DNA of 33,042 nucleotides from Paracoccaceae bacterium (GTDB lineage Bacteria; Pseudomonadota; Alphaproteobacteria; Rhodobacterales; Rhodobacteraceae), in assembly GCA_011389955.1 (NCBI GenBank), contig JAABTI010000008.1, positions 1 to 33,042 of the forward strand, read 5' to 3'. The notes below the pieces were generated by a model. That model searched no databases and had not been told where the DNA came from. It saw only the letters and a list, made by a program, of their open reading frames with translations. The position numbers were made by a program, and so were the translations under genes. Of this stretch, positions 10,796 to 21,495 are shown in pieces. Position 1 is the first letter of the stretch, and every line of letters begins with the position of its first letter.

Positions 10796-11503
10796 TCAGA
10801 TCGTGGTCCGAAGCCGGTAGCCGGCATGGTAGGTCAGCGCGGCGGCGGTCACGATCCGCGCGCCGTCGGCGGTGGTCCGGTCCAGCCGCAGCAGCGGCGT
10901 GCCGGATGCGCAGTCCAGCAGCGCGGCGAGCTGGTCGTCGGCGCAGACGGCGCCGAACGAGAGGGTGCCGGCGGTGAAGGGGGCATTGCGCACCAGCCAT
11001 TCGTTGGCAGAGACCTGCGACAGGTCGGCATCGAGAATGCCCGGCGCGGCGGCGGGGGTGATCCAGCGATCCTCGATCACGAAGGGATGCGCGCCGGACA
11101 GGTGCAGGGCGCGCACGTGCAGGGCGGCCTCGCCCGTTGGCAGCGACAGGGTGGCGGCCACGGTCGGGGGCGGCGCGGCCATTTCGCGCGACAGCAGCCG
11201 GTAGCCGTAGGGCTGGCCGAGGGCGGCGACCTCGTCGCGGATCACGGGGATTTGCAGCACGGCGCGGCGCACCGGGGTGGCGGCAACGCGGGTGCCGGCG
11301 CGGCGGCGGCGATCCAGCACGCCGGCCTCGGCAAGGTCGCGCAGGGCGCGGTTGACGGTGGCGCGGGCGCAGCCCAGCTCGATCGCCAGGTCGGCCTCGT
11401 TCGGGATCATGCTGCCGGGCGGCCATTCGCGCGACCGGATGCGGCGCAGAACCTCGGCCCGGATGCTTTGCCAGGTGTGCGCGCTCTGTGTTGGCTGGTT
11501 CAT
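10796..11503 (-). CDS. hutC: GntR-family histidine utilization repressor
   Basis: MNQPTQSAHTWQSIRAEVLRRIRSREWPPGSMIPNEADLAIELGCARATVNRALRDLAEAGVLDRRRRAGTRVA: GntR wHTH plus UTRA-type effector domain, adjacent to hutF. Confidence 0.88.
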   Translation of the reverse strand: MNQPTQSAHTWQSIRAEVLRRIRSREWPPGSMIPNEADLAIELGCARATVNRALRDLAEAGVLDRRRRAGTRVAATPVRRAVLQIPVIRDEVAALGQPYGYRLLSREMAAPPPTVAATLSLPTGEAALHVRALHLSGAHPFVIEDRWITPAAAPGILDADLSQVSANEWLVRNAPFTAGTLSFGAVCADDQLAALLDCASGTPLLRLDRTTADGARIVTAAALTYHAGYRLRTTI

Positions 11504-12867
11504 AGGATGTCCTTCAGACGGGTGAGCGTCGCGCGGTAGGCACGGGTGATGGCGTCGCGACCGGGATGGGCGCCGTTCTCCACCACGTGGCGGCCGGCCG
11601 ACCAGACATGCGCGACCATGCGCGCGTCGCCATTGGTCATGAACGTGTCCAGAAGCGTGTCGCCGCTGCGTCCGATCAGGTCGGTCGCGTCCGCGTCCAG
11701 CGCCAGCAGATCGGCCCATTGCCCCGGCGCGAGGTGCCCCGTGCCGCGCCCGGTGGCCTGGGCGCCGCCGGCGGCGGCGATGTCGAAGATGCGCCGCCCG
11801 GTCGAGTGATCGGCGCTGGCCAGCATGGCGCGGCCACGGTCGCGCAGGCGCTGCGAATATTCCAGTGTGCGCATTTCCTCGGGCAGGGAGATGCGGATGT
11901 TGCTGTCGGAGCCAAACCCGAACCGCCCGCCTGCATCTGCGTAGGCGACGCCGTCGAAGATACCGTCGCCCAGGCTGGATTCGGTGATCGGGCACAGGCC
12001 CGCCACCGCGCCGGAGGCGGCCAGCATGTCGCGTTCATGCGGTTGCATTTGCGTGCAGTGGATCAGGCACCAGCGGTCATCGACATCCATCTGCGCGAAC
12101 AGGTATTCGGCCGGGCGCGCGCCGGTGGCGCAGAGCAGTTCATCGACCTCGGCGGTCTGCTCGGCCAGGTGCATGTGTATGGGGCCGTCACCGGCCATTC
12201 CGGCGGCGGCGCGCAGCCCGTCATCGGTGACCGCGCGCAGGCTGTGGGGGGCGACGCCCATGCGCGCGTCCTGCGGCAGGGCATCGAGCGCGGGTTGTGC
12301 GGCGGCCATCAGCCGAGCGAAGCCGTCCGTCTCGTTGCCGAAGCGCACCTGGCCGGGGCCGAGTGCGCGGCCGTCGCGCCCGCCCACCTGGTAGAGCACC
12401 GGCAGCAGGGTCAGGCCGATGCCGGTTTGCGCGGCGGCGGCGCAGATGCGCGCGGCCATTTCGGCGGGGTCATCGTAGCCGACACCGCCGGGCGCGTGGT
12501 GGAGGTAATGGAACTCGGCCACCGAGGCAAAGCCGGATTCCAGCATTTCCATCTGCACGTAGGCGGCGATCGCCTGCACGTCGTCTGGGGTGAGTTGATC
12601 GAGAAAGCGGAACATCAGGCTGCGCCACGTCCAGAAACTGTCGCGCGGATCGGGGCCGCGCCGTTCGCTCAGCCCGGCCATGGCGCGTTGAAAGGCGTGG
12701 CTGTGCAGGTTGGCAGGCGCGGGCAGGGCCGGACCGATGCGCAACCCTTCGGCAGGGGCGCCCGGGGTGACGGCGGCGATGCGTCCGTCGGTGCCGATCT
12801 CGATACGGACATCGGTGTGCCAGCCATCGTGCAGCAGGGCGGTCGTGGCGTGCAGGATGTGATTCAT
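11500..12867 (-). CDS. hutF: formimidoylglutamate deiminase
   Basis: ATG at 12867: MNHILHATTALLHDGWHTDVRIEIGTDGRI...NLHSHAFQRAMAGLSERRG...DSFWTWRSLMFRFLDQLTPDD: HutF signature. Its stop overlaps the hutC start (ATGA). Confidence 0.93.
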   Translation of the reverse strand: MNHILHATTALLHDGWHTDVRIEIGTDGRIAAVTPGAPAEGLRIGPALPAPANLHSHAFQRAMAGLSERRGPDPRDSFWTWRSLMFRFLDQLTPDDVQAIAAYVQMEMLESGFASVAEFHYLHHAPGGVGYDDPAEMAARICAAAAQTGIGLTLLPVLYQVGGRDGRALGPGQVRFGNETDGFARLMAAAQPALDALPQDARMGVAPHSLRAVTDDGLRAAAGMAGDGPIHMHLAEQTAEVDELLCATGARPAEYLFAQMDVDDRWCLIHCTQMQPHERDMLAASGAVAGLCPITESSLGDGIFDGVAYADAGGRFGFGSDSNIRISLPEEMRTLEYSQRLRDRGRAMLASADHSTGRRIFDIAAAGGAQATGRGTGHLAPGQWADLLALDADATDLIGRSGDTLLDTFMTNGDARMVAHVWSAGRHVVENGAHPGRDAITRAYRATLTRLKDIL

Positions 12868-12883
12868 GCTTGACTCGAGAAAA

Positions 12884-12899
12884 ATATGTATAGACATAT
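12884..12899. promoter_or_regulatory. candidate HutC operator in the hutF/hutI divergent promoter region
   Basis: ATATGT-ATAG-ACATAT: perfect 6-bp inverted arms around a 4-nt spacer in an unusually AT-rich patch between divergent hutF and hutI. Confidence 0.65.
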
Positions 12900-12935
12900 A
12901 TACCATAAGCGCAGACGAAACAGGAATCAATCGCC

Positions 12936-14129
12936 ATGAACCGGGTTTTGTTGACGGAGTTGAACGCCGCCACGATGGAGGAGGGCTATGGCCTGATCCG
13001 CGATGCGGCGATCCTGATCGAGAACGGGCGCGTGGCCTGGGTCGGCCCGCGCGCGGACGCGCCCGAGGCGGAACGGCGCCGCGCCATGGGCGGGAGCCTG
13101 GTGACGCCGGCGCTGATCGATTGTCACAGTCACATCGTTTTCGGCGGCGACCGCGCGGGCGAGTTCGAGATGCGCCTCGAGGGCGCGAGCTATGAAGAGG
13201 TGGCGCGCGCGGGGGGCGGCATCGTGTCCACGGTGCGCGACACCCGCGCCGCCAGCGAGGCGGAGTTGCTGTCCGGTGCGCTGACGCGGGTGGACGCGAT
13301 GATCGCCGAGGGCGTGGGCACGATCGAGGTGAAGTCGGGCTATGGCCTGGATATCGACACCGAGATGCGGATGCTGCGCGTGGCGCGCCGCATCGCCGAG
13401 GTGCGTCCGGTGCATATCCGCACTACCTGGCTTGCCGCCCATGCCTTGCCGCCCGAATACGAGGGCCGCGCCGATGCCTATATCGACGAGGTTTGCATCG
13501 CGGGCCTGCGCGCCGCGCACGCGGCGGGTCTGGTGGATGCGGTGGACGGGTTTTGCGAATCCATCGCCTTTGACGCGGCGCAGATCGCGCGCGTGTTCGA
13601 CGCGGCGGCGGCGCTGAACCTGCCGGTGAAGCTCCATGCCGAGCAGCTCAGCCATATGGGCGGCGCGGCGATGGCGGCGCGCCACGGGGCGCTGTCGGCC
13701 GATCACGTGGAATATGCGACGGTCGAGGATGCCCGCGAGATGGCGCGGGCGGGCACGGTGGCGGTGATCCTGCCGGGGGCCTTCTATACCCTGCGCGAGA
13801 CGCAGGCGCCGCCGATCGAGGCGTTCCGCGCGGCGGGCGTGGAAATGGCGCTGGCGACGGATTGCAACCCGGGCTCGTCGCCGCTGGCCTCGCCGCTTCT
13901 GGCGATGAACATGGGCTGCACCCTGTTTCGCATGACGCCCGCCGAGGCGCTGGCGGGGGTGACGCGGGTCGCGGCGCGGGCGCTGGGCCTGTCGGACCGG
14001 GGGCAGCTGCGCCCCGGTCTGCGTGCCGACCTGTTGGTTCTGGACCCGTCCGGGCGCGTCGGGCTGACCATGGCGGGCGGGCGCATCACCCATGCCAGCG
14101 GCGAAGTGGCGCGGCGGCTGTTGGGTTAG
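12936..14129 (+). CDS. hutI: imidazolonepropionase
   Basis: [37 protein letters not shown]...[41 protein letters not shown]: HutI signature. Confidence 0.95.
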   Translation: MNRVLLTELNAATMEEGYGLIRDAAILIENGRVAWVGPRADAPEAERRRAMGGSLVTPALIDCHSHIVFGGDRAGEFEMRLEGASYEEVARAGGGIVSTVRDTRAASEAELLSGALTRVDAMIAEGVGTIEVKSGYGLDIDTEMRMLRVARRIAEVRPVHIRTTWLAAHALPPEYEGRADAYIDEVCIAGLRAAHAAGLVDAVDGFCESIAFDAAQIARVFDAAAALNLPVKLHAEQLSHMGGAAMAARHGALSADHVEYATVEDAREMARAGTVAVILPGAFYTLRETQAPPIEAFRAAGVEMALATDCNPGSSPLASPLLAMNMGCTLFRMTPAEALAGVTRVAARALGLSDRGQLRPGLRADLLVLDPSGRVGLTMAGGRITHASGEVARRLLG

Positions 14130-14268
14130 GGGATACAGCGACCCGGACGCGGGTAAGGCCGGATGGTGGGCGGCCACCGCGCGCGTCCTGCAAAAACCGC
14201 TGGAAAAACGCCAGTGCAGGCCATATTCACTTCAAAGCCTTATCAGTGTGACCCGAAGGGGACGAGCC

Positions 14269-15516
<1,248 letters not shown>

Positions 15517-15537
15517 CGCGCCGGCAAGGCGGCCCGC

Positions 15538-16509
15538 TCAGGCGCGGAAATCGTCCTGGTGGTCGAGAAACCAGCGGTAGGTCTGCGCGATCCCGTCTTC
15601 GAGGTCGATGGAGGCGCGCCAGCCCATTTCGGCCAGGCGCTGCACGTCCATAAGTTTGCGCATGGTGCCGTCGGGCATGTCGGGATCGGTGACGATGCGG
15701 CCGGCGTAGCCGGTGGCCTGCGCCACCATCTGCGCAAGTTGCAGGATGGTCACATCCTTGCCGGTGCCGATATTGATATGGCTGAGCATGGGCAGGGTGT
15801 TCGCGTCATAGGTGGCCTTGTCGAGATCGAGCACGAACAGCGATGCCTCGGCCATGTCGTCGACGTGCAGGAATTCGCGCCGGGGCTTGCCCGACCCCCA
15901 AATGGTGACCTCTGCGCGCCCGTCCTGAACCGCCTCGTGAAAGCGGCGGACGAGGGCGGGCAGGACGTGGGAATTCTCGGGGTGGAAATTGTCGCCCGGC
16001 CCATACAGGTTCGTCGGCATGACCGAGCGGTAATCGGTGCCGTATTGCCGGTTGTAGCTTTCGCACAGCTTGATGCCGGCGATCTTGGCGATGGCGTAAG
16101 GCTCGTTCGTGGGCTCCAGCGGCCCCGTCAGAAGCGCATCCTCGCGCATCGGCTGCGGCGCGGCCCTGGGGTAGATGCAGCTTGATCCGAGTTGCAGCAG
16201 CCGCTGCACGCCCGCCTGATAGGCCTGGTGGATCACGTTGCATTCGATCATCAGGTTGTCGTGGATGAAGTCGGCCGGATAGGTGTTGTTGGCGTGAATG
16301 CCCCCCACCCTGGCCGCGGCCAGGATCACCACGTCGGGGCGGGTGGCCTGCATGAAGTCGCGCACCGCGGCCTGATCGGTCAGGTCAAGCTCGGCATGGG
16401 TGGCGGTGACGAGATCAAGATCCCGGCCCGCTGCGCGCCGTGCCTGCAAGCGGCGCAGGATCGCGCCGCCCACCATGCCGCGATGTCCGGCCAGATAGAT
16501 GCGGGTCAT
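15538..16509 (-). CDS. fcl: GDP-L-fucose synthase
   Basis: ATG at 16509: [25 protein letters not shown]...; [87 protein letters not shown]: Fcl/WcaG signature. Confidence 0.95.
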   Translation of the reverse strand: MTRIYLAGHRGMVGGAILRRLQARRAAGRDLDLVTATHAELDLTDQAAVRDFMQATRPDVVILAAARVGGIHANNTYPADFIHDNLMIECNVIHQAYQAGVQRLLQLGSSCIYPRAAPQPMREDALLTGPLEPTNEPYAIAKIAGIKLCESYNRQYGTDYRSVMPTNLYGPGDNFHPENSHVLPALVRRFHEAVQDGRAEVTIWGSGKPRREFLHVDDMAEASLFVLDLDKATYDANTLPMLSHINIGTGKDVTILQLAQMVAQATGYAGRIVTDPDMPDGTMRKLMDVQRLAEMGWRASIDLEDGIAQTYRWFLDHQDDFRA

Positions 16510-16513
16510 TGCC

Positions 16514-17635
16514 TCACCCCTCCAGCGAAACCGGCAGGTCCATGCCGTGCGCCTTGAGGAGCGCATGTCGGCGCGCGGTGCGCAGGTCTTCCGCGACCAT
16601 CTCGGCGCACATCTCCTGCGCGGTGATTTCGGGTTCCCAGCCCAGTTCGGCCTTGGCCTTGGAGGGGTCTCCGAGGAGGGTCTCGACCTCGGCTGGGCGG
16701 AAATAGCGCGGGTCGATCCGCAAGATCACGTCGCCCGGTTTGACCGTCGGGGCCAAGTCGCCCGTGACGCTGGCGACGGCGGCGGTTTCGCCTACCCCTT
16801 CGCCGGAGAATTCCAGCGTGATCCCGAGTTCCGCCGCCGTCCAGGTGATGAATTCGCGGACCGAATACTGCTTGCCGGTGGCGATCACGAAATCGTCGGG
16901 CGCGTCCTGTTGCAGCATCATCCACTGCATCCGCACGTAATCCCTGGCGTGACCCCAGTCGCGCAGCGCGTCGATATTGCCCATTTACAGGCACTGTTCC
17001 AGACCCTGCGCGATATTGGCCAGACCGCGCGTGATCTTGCGTGTGACGAAGGTTTCGCCGCGCCGCGGGCTCTCGTGGTTGAACAGGATTCCGTTGCAGG
17101 CATACATGCCGTAGGCTTCGCGGTAGTTCACGGTTATCCAGTAGGCATAAAGCTTGGCCACGGCATAGGGGCTGCGGGGGTGAAACGGTGTTGTTTCGCG
17201 CTGCGGGGTTTCCTGGACCAGGCCGAAAAGTTCGGAGGTGGACGCCTGGTAGAAGCGGGTGGTCTTCTCCAACCCGAGGAAGCGGATGGCTTCGAGCAGG
17301 CGCAGGGTGCCCATGGCATCCACGTCGGCGGTATATTCCGGCGCGTCGAAGCTGACCGCGACATGGCTTTGCGCGCCGAGGTGATAGACCTCGTCGGGCT
17401 TCACCTCGCTTAGAATGCGGGTGAGGTTGGAACTATCGGTCAGATCGCCGTAATGCAGCTTGAGCCATTGATGATTGCTGTGCGGATCCTGGTAGATGTG
17501 ATCGATTCGCTGGGTGTTGAACAGCGACGCGCGGCGCTTGATCCCGTGTACTTCGTAGCCCTTTTCGAGAAGGAACTCGGCCAGGTAGCTGCCGTCCTGA
17601 CCGGTAATGCCGGTGATAAGGGCGCGTTTGGTCAT
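16514..17635 (-). pseudogene. gmd: GDP-mannose 4,6-dehydratase interrupted by one in-frame TAA (or a split/recoded gene)
   Basis: [50 protein letters not shown]...[32 protein letters not shown]...[43 protein letters not shown]. Both ORFs share one frame, separated only by TAA at 16985-16987. The total matches a full-length Gmd of about 372 aa. Confidence 0.93.
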
Positions 17636-18066
17636 CGGGATCGTCTCCACTTTCTGAAATCATGTTCCGCCGTGGCATATGGCGCAACGGATAGTGTCAT
17701 GTGCAGGCAGGTCGCAATCAATTTCCAGACCGGCTTTGGCGAGAGTTTCTGCCACTCTGTCCCGGGCTGCAAGGAGGTCTTTGATCCGGCCCGCCGGATG
17801 CGGCAAGGATCGAGGCTTGCATGTGCCGCCGCGTGTCGCAGAGGCCACGCATTTTCATTGTGATCGCGCCAATGGCTTGCGTAGCCAGACGATATTGCCG
17901 CATCCTGCGGGACGGCGCCAACATGCCGGGCGCTTGTGCTGCGGAAGGGACCAGGTGACGGCAACCGGGCGTGACATCGTGGTCATCTCGTCGTGTTCAG
18001 CCAGGCCGGGGATGACGGTCCGGGCCCAGTGCGGGCAGGCGTGACTTGGAGGGAACGGGAAATTTC

Positions 18067-18756
18067 ATGCTGATTTGTCGCGACCCCGGGCTTTTGTTCG
18101 TCAAGACGATGAAAACGGCGGGATCATCCATCGAAATCGCTCTCGGGGCGTTGTTGCGCGAGGGCGACCTGGCGACGCCGCTTGATCCGTCGGAAGAGAG
18201 GCAGCGACCCGGAAAGAACGTGCGGCGCGCGGTTCGGAGCATGGTGCAGACGTTGCGCGCGCGTAGCGACGGGGCCGTGAGGGCGCGCTATCCTCACCAC
18301 GGCTACGAGGTTGCCGCCACGTACCTGGCGAACGAGATCGAGGGATGCCGCGCCTTCTGCGTGGAACGCAACCCGTACGACAAGGCCGTCTCGGCGTTTC
18401 ATTTCGTCTATGACCGCCACAACCGGCGCATTACCGATCCCGGCCAGCAGTTCGAGGAATTCTGCAAGTCCGCGCGGCTGCCTTCGTTTTCCAATTTCGA
18501 CATGTATACACGCGATGGCGAACTGGTGGTCGAGCGGGTGCTGCAATATGACCGGCTTGACCGCGAGTTTTCCGATGTCATGGGTTCGTTCGGGATCACG
18601 GGTGTTTCGCTGGGCGACAAGAAGGCCAAGGCGGGTGTGCGGCCGAAACTGGATCTGAGCACCTATTACGGGGCCGATTACGAGCGGCCGGCGGCACGAC
18701 TGGTCGAAGGCACCTTCGCGCGGGAGTTCGCGTTCTTCGGCTATCAGCGGCCCTGA
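18067..18756 (+). CDS. sulfotransferase family protein
   Basis: MLICRDPGLLFVKTMKTAGSSIEIALG (PAPS 5'-phosphosulfate loop-like KTMKTAGSS) and CVERNPYDKAVSAFHF (3'-phosphate binding-like RNPYDKAVS). Confidence 0.75.
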   Translation: MLICRDPGLLFVKTMKTAGSSIEIALGALLREGDLATPLDPSEERQRPGKNVRRAVRSMVQTLRARSDGAVRARYPHHGYEVAATYLANEIEGCRAFCVERNPYDKAVSAFHFVYDRHNRRITDPGQQFEEFCKSARLPSFSNFDMYTRDGELVVERVLQYDRLDREFSDVMGSFGITGVSLGDKKAKAGVRPKLDLSTYYGADYERPAARLVEGTFAREFAFFGYQRP

Positions 18757-18780
18757 GCGCGCCCACGCGGCGTCGGGCGG

Positions 18781-19584
18781 TCATGGCATCAGGTTGTGTT
18801 TTCTCGCCAGTTCCGCGAGCACGGAGTTGTCCGGCGGGATCCCGGCATGGCGGCGGGCGAGCCGGTCGCGGCATCGCCGACCGTAGAAGTGTATCGAGAC
18901 GGTGTCATCCTTGACCAGTTGCCAGACGCGCCTTGCATGCAGGAAGTAGTAACGGCGATCACGGAAGGACACCGGGTAAAGCACATGCGGCTCCAGCGCG
19001 TGCCCGAACTCGTCGTGCTTGTGCAGGAAGTGAGACAGGGCACGTGGCCCCCACGCCCCCCAGGGCATTTCCGATGCGTGCATGGGATCGTTGCTGGCCG
19101 CGCGTTCGCGCATTTCGGCCACCTTTTTGGCGTCGAACCAGACCGGGATGGCGTATTCGTCTTCGCAGAACTCGATCAGGTCGCGCAGTGTCGGCGAGGT
19201 CGCGGGCAGCGCCAGAACGCCGTTGGCGACGATGTCGGCGCTTTCGCGTCCGAAAAAATAGCCATCCTTCGGTTCGAAAGGCTTCAGGCAATAGGCATCG
19301 GTATCGGCCCAGACCAGCCCGTCATGGCGCGCGAGCAGGTTATAGCGGAACCTGTCGGAATAGGGCGCGGGGCTGCCCGTTCGCTCGTGGCGGATCATCG
19401 TGGCCGGAGACGGCAGGATGTCCGATGCCGGTGCCTCTTCCACCCCCTCGGGCAGACCGCCGACCCGATCGTAGGAAAACATCACCACCCGGTGACCGGC
19501 ATCGATAAAGGATTTCGTGCACAGACGTTCGATGAAGCCCAGGTCGGGCCCTTCCCAGAACATGGCGATTGTCGGTAGCGACAT
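18781..19584 (-). CDS. glycosyltransferase with DXD motif (GT32/capsular polysaccharide synthesis-like)
   Basis: MSLPTIAMFWEGPDLGFIERLCTKSFIDAGHRVVMFSYD...RFRYNLLARHDGLVWADTDAYCLKPF: DXD with upstream 'SDRFRYNLL', typical of GT32-like enzymes. Confidence 0.75.
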   Translation of the reverse strand: MSLPTIAMFWEGPDLGFIERLCTKSFIDAGHRVVMFSYDRVGGLPEGVEEAPASDILPSPATMIRHERTGSPAPYSDRFRYNLLARHDGLVWADTDAYCLKPFEPKDGYFFGRESADIVANGVLALPATSPTLRDLIEFCEDEYAIPVWFDAKKVAEMRERAASNDPMHASEMPWGAWGPRALSHFLHKHDEFGHALEPHVLYPVSFRDRRYYFLHARRVWQLVKDDTVSIHFYGRRCRDRLARRHAGIPPDNSVLAELARKHNLMP

Positions 19585-19616
19585 TGTTGACTCCGTCGTT
19601 TGCATTGGCGCCGACC

Positions 19617-20360
19617 TTAGCGCGGGCTGGGCAGTCTGGTCTTGCGAAATGTGTCGGATATGAAAACGGCATCACCGAAGCGGAGCTGACCGTTGGGAAA
19701 CCGCCGGGACGGGAACAGGTCGTAGAGCGTGTAGCCATGTTCACGCAGAAGGCCCCAGATCCTGTCGAGCAGCGGAACCCCGTCATAGTGCGGCGTGGCG
19801 AACCATTCCAGCATCACGATGTCGATGGCGTCTTTCCCGAGCATCCGCGCGCTGCCTTCGAGGATATCGTATTCGCTGCCCTGGGCGTCGATCTTCAGGC
19901 ACGAGATGTGGTTGACATCGTTGCGCGAGCACCATGTGTCCAGCCGCATGGTGTCCACGGTGATGATATCCTCGGTGGTGTGGCCGGAGTGCGCTGCGGC
20001 TTCCTCGCCGGTGTTGCTGAACAGCGATGAGCTTTCGTCGTGGTCGGCGACGCGGAACCTGGCCTTGCCGGTCGAGTCCGACATTGCCATCTGGTGCACC
20101 TTGACCGTGGGAAACCGGCTCAGCTTGCGCGTGACGAACTCGCAGTTGGACGCGATCGGTTCGATCAGGTGGATGGGCATGTCGCAGAACAGCCGACACA
20201 GGAAAAGCGCGATCTGACCGCGGTTGGCGCCGATATCGACGACCGCGCCGGAGCGGTCCGAATACTGCGACAACCGGCCAACGGCGCCGACCGGTCCCTC
20301 CATTTGCCTGATCTGGTTCAGATGCCATTTCTTGGGGGCAAGCGGGGTGGCTACGTCCAT
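19617..20360 (-). CDS. FkbM family methyltransferase
   Basis: GAVVDIGANRGQIALFLCRLF...HLIEPIASNCEFVTRKL...ISCLKIDAQGSEYDILEGSARML...VMLEWF: FkbM SAM-dependent methyltransferase motifs. Confidence 0.88.
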   Translation of the reverse strand: MDVATPLAPKKWHLNQIRQMEGPVGAVGRLSQYSDRSGAVVDIGANRGQIALFLCRLFCDMPIHLIEPIASNCEFVTRKLSRFPTVKVHQMAMSDSTGKARFRVADHDESSSLFSNTGEEAAAHSGHTTEDIITVDTMRLDTWCSRNDVNHISCLKIDAQGSEYDILEGSARMLGKDAIDIVMLEWFATPHYDGVPLLDRIWGLLREHGYTLYDLFPSRRFPNGQLRFGDAVFISDTFRKTRLPSPR

Positions 20361-20451
20361 GGATCGTCCTTTTGCAATGTCATGACAAACGGGGGCCCTC
20401 GAAAAGGCATTCGGATACTCGCTGGCGGGGTGTGGCCGCGCGGGGATGTCA

Positions 20452-21495
20452 TCAGCCCTCGCCCGCGACGGCATTGTCGGCTCGTATCTTGTTGCGACGC
20501 AACCAGTCGAGGAACCGGTCCCAGCCGGGGCGCTCTTTCAATTCGGTGATCTTTGCGCGGTGCCAGTCGCAGGCTTCGGCATGGAGCCTGCCCAGGACCG
20601 GATCGGACTTGAGCGCATCGAGCACCGGCCGGGCGCGTTCGGCATGGGGCAGGATCGAGCGATCCCTGGTCCGGTTGACGTTCATGTCCGCCCAGTAATG
20701 CTCTGTCTGTTCGCTGGCGATGTGGTTGGTCCGGCCCCGGTCGCGCTTGACCAAAAAGCTTTCGAGCGAGCGGACGGAATAGTGGTGCAGCCGTGCATGG
20801 CGGTTGCTGAATCCGGGCCATGCGCGCCAGCCGATCTTGTCCATCGGGCGCAGGTTGCCGCCGCAATCGGACCAGCGCACCTGCCCCTCGCGCCCCTCGG
20901 GCACCCCCTTGGGTCGGTGCGGATTGTATTTCTGGAACAGCCCGTTGTTGCGGAACAGGGTCTTGAACCCGATCGCGCGTCCGTTGGCCGGATCGTCCTC
21001 TTCATCGGCAAGGAGAAACTGTTCGGTCACGGGCCGGTCGGCATATGCCTCGATCCCGCCACAACCAAAGAGTTTCCATACGAAGGACACCGCATCGCAA
21101 TCGCCCATGGCCGCGATCATCTGGTCCAGCGTTTCGGCTCCTTCGCGCAGGTTGATGAATTCGTCCACGTCGAGACAGATCAGCCAGTCCGCCCCCTCCA
21201 CCCACGGATGGACGGTGGCGCGGCGCAGCGCCTTGTGTTGCGGCGACGCGCCGTCCGAGACATCGTTGGGCCGGTGGCTGCAATAACCCAGCTCCTCCAG
21301 CCGCTCGGCCATGAGATCGGTGCCATCCTCGCAATTGTTGGTGAAGATCACGAAGCCGGTGAAACCTATGGTCAGGTTATGGGCGATCCATTCCAGCAGG
21401 AACGGACCCTCGTTCTTCATCGTTGTCATGATGACGTGGCTGCCGCCGCATGCCGGAGCGGGCAGGGCGGCTGTGTGCGTTGCGCGCTGGTTCAT
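20452..21495 (-). CDS. glycosyltransferase family 2-like protein
   Basis: ATG at 21495: MNQRATHTAALPAPACGGSHVIMTTMKNEGPFLLEWIAHNLTIGFTGFVIFTNNCEDGTDLM...DWLICLDVDEFINL: Glyco_tranf_2_4-type with an intact D-x-D. Confidence 0.85.
   Translation of the reverse strand: MNQRATHTAALPAPACGGSHVIMTTMKNEGPFLLEWIAHNLTIGFTGFVIFTNNCEDGTDLMAERLEELGYCSHRPNDVSDGASPQHKALRRATVHPWVEGADWLICLDVDEFINLREGAETLDQMIAAMGDCDAVSFVWKLFGCGGIEAYADRPVTEQFLLADEEDDPANGRAIGFKTLFRNNGLFQKYNPHRPKGVPEGREGQVRWSDCGGNLRPMDKIGWRAWPGFSNRHARLHHYSVRSLESFLVKRDRGRTNHIASEQTEHYWADMNVNRTRDRSILPHAERARPVLDALKSDPVLGRLHAEACDWHRAKITELKERPGWDRFLDWLRRNKIRADNAVAGEG

Noticed and set aside
12927-14177. 416-aa minus-strand ORF antisense to hutI
   Set aside because: Shadow ORF; hutI on the plus strand is unambiguous.
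14130-14268. Trp-attenuator leader peptide upstream of trpB
   Set aside because: No short ORF with tandem Trp codons and no terminator/antiterminator with a U-tract.
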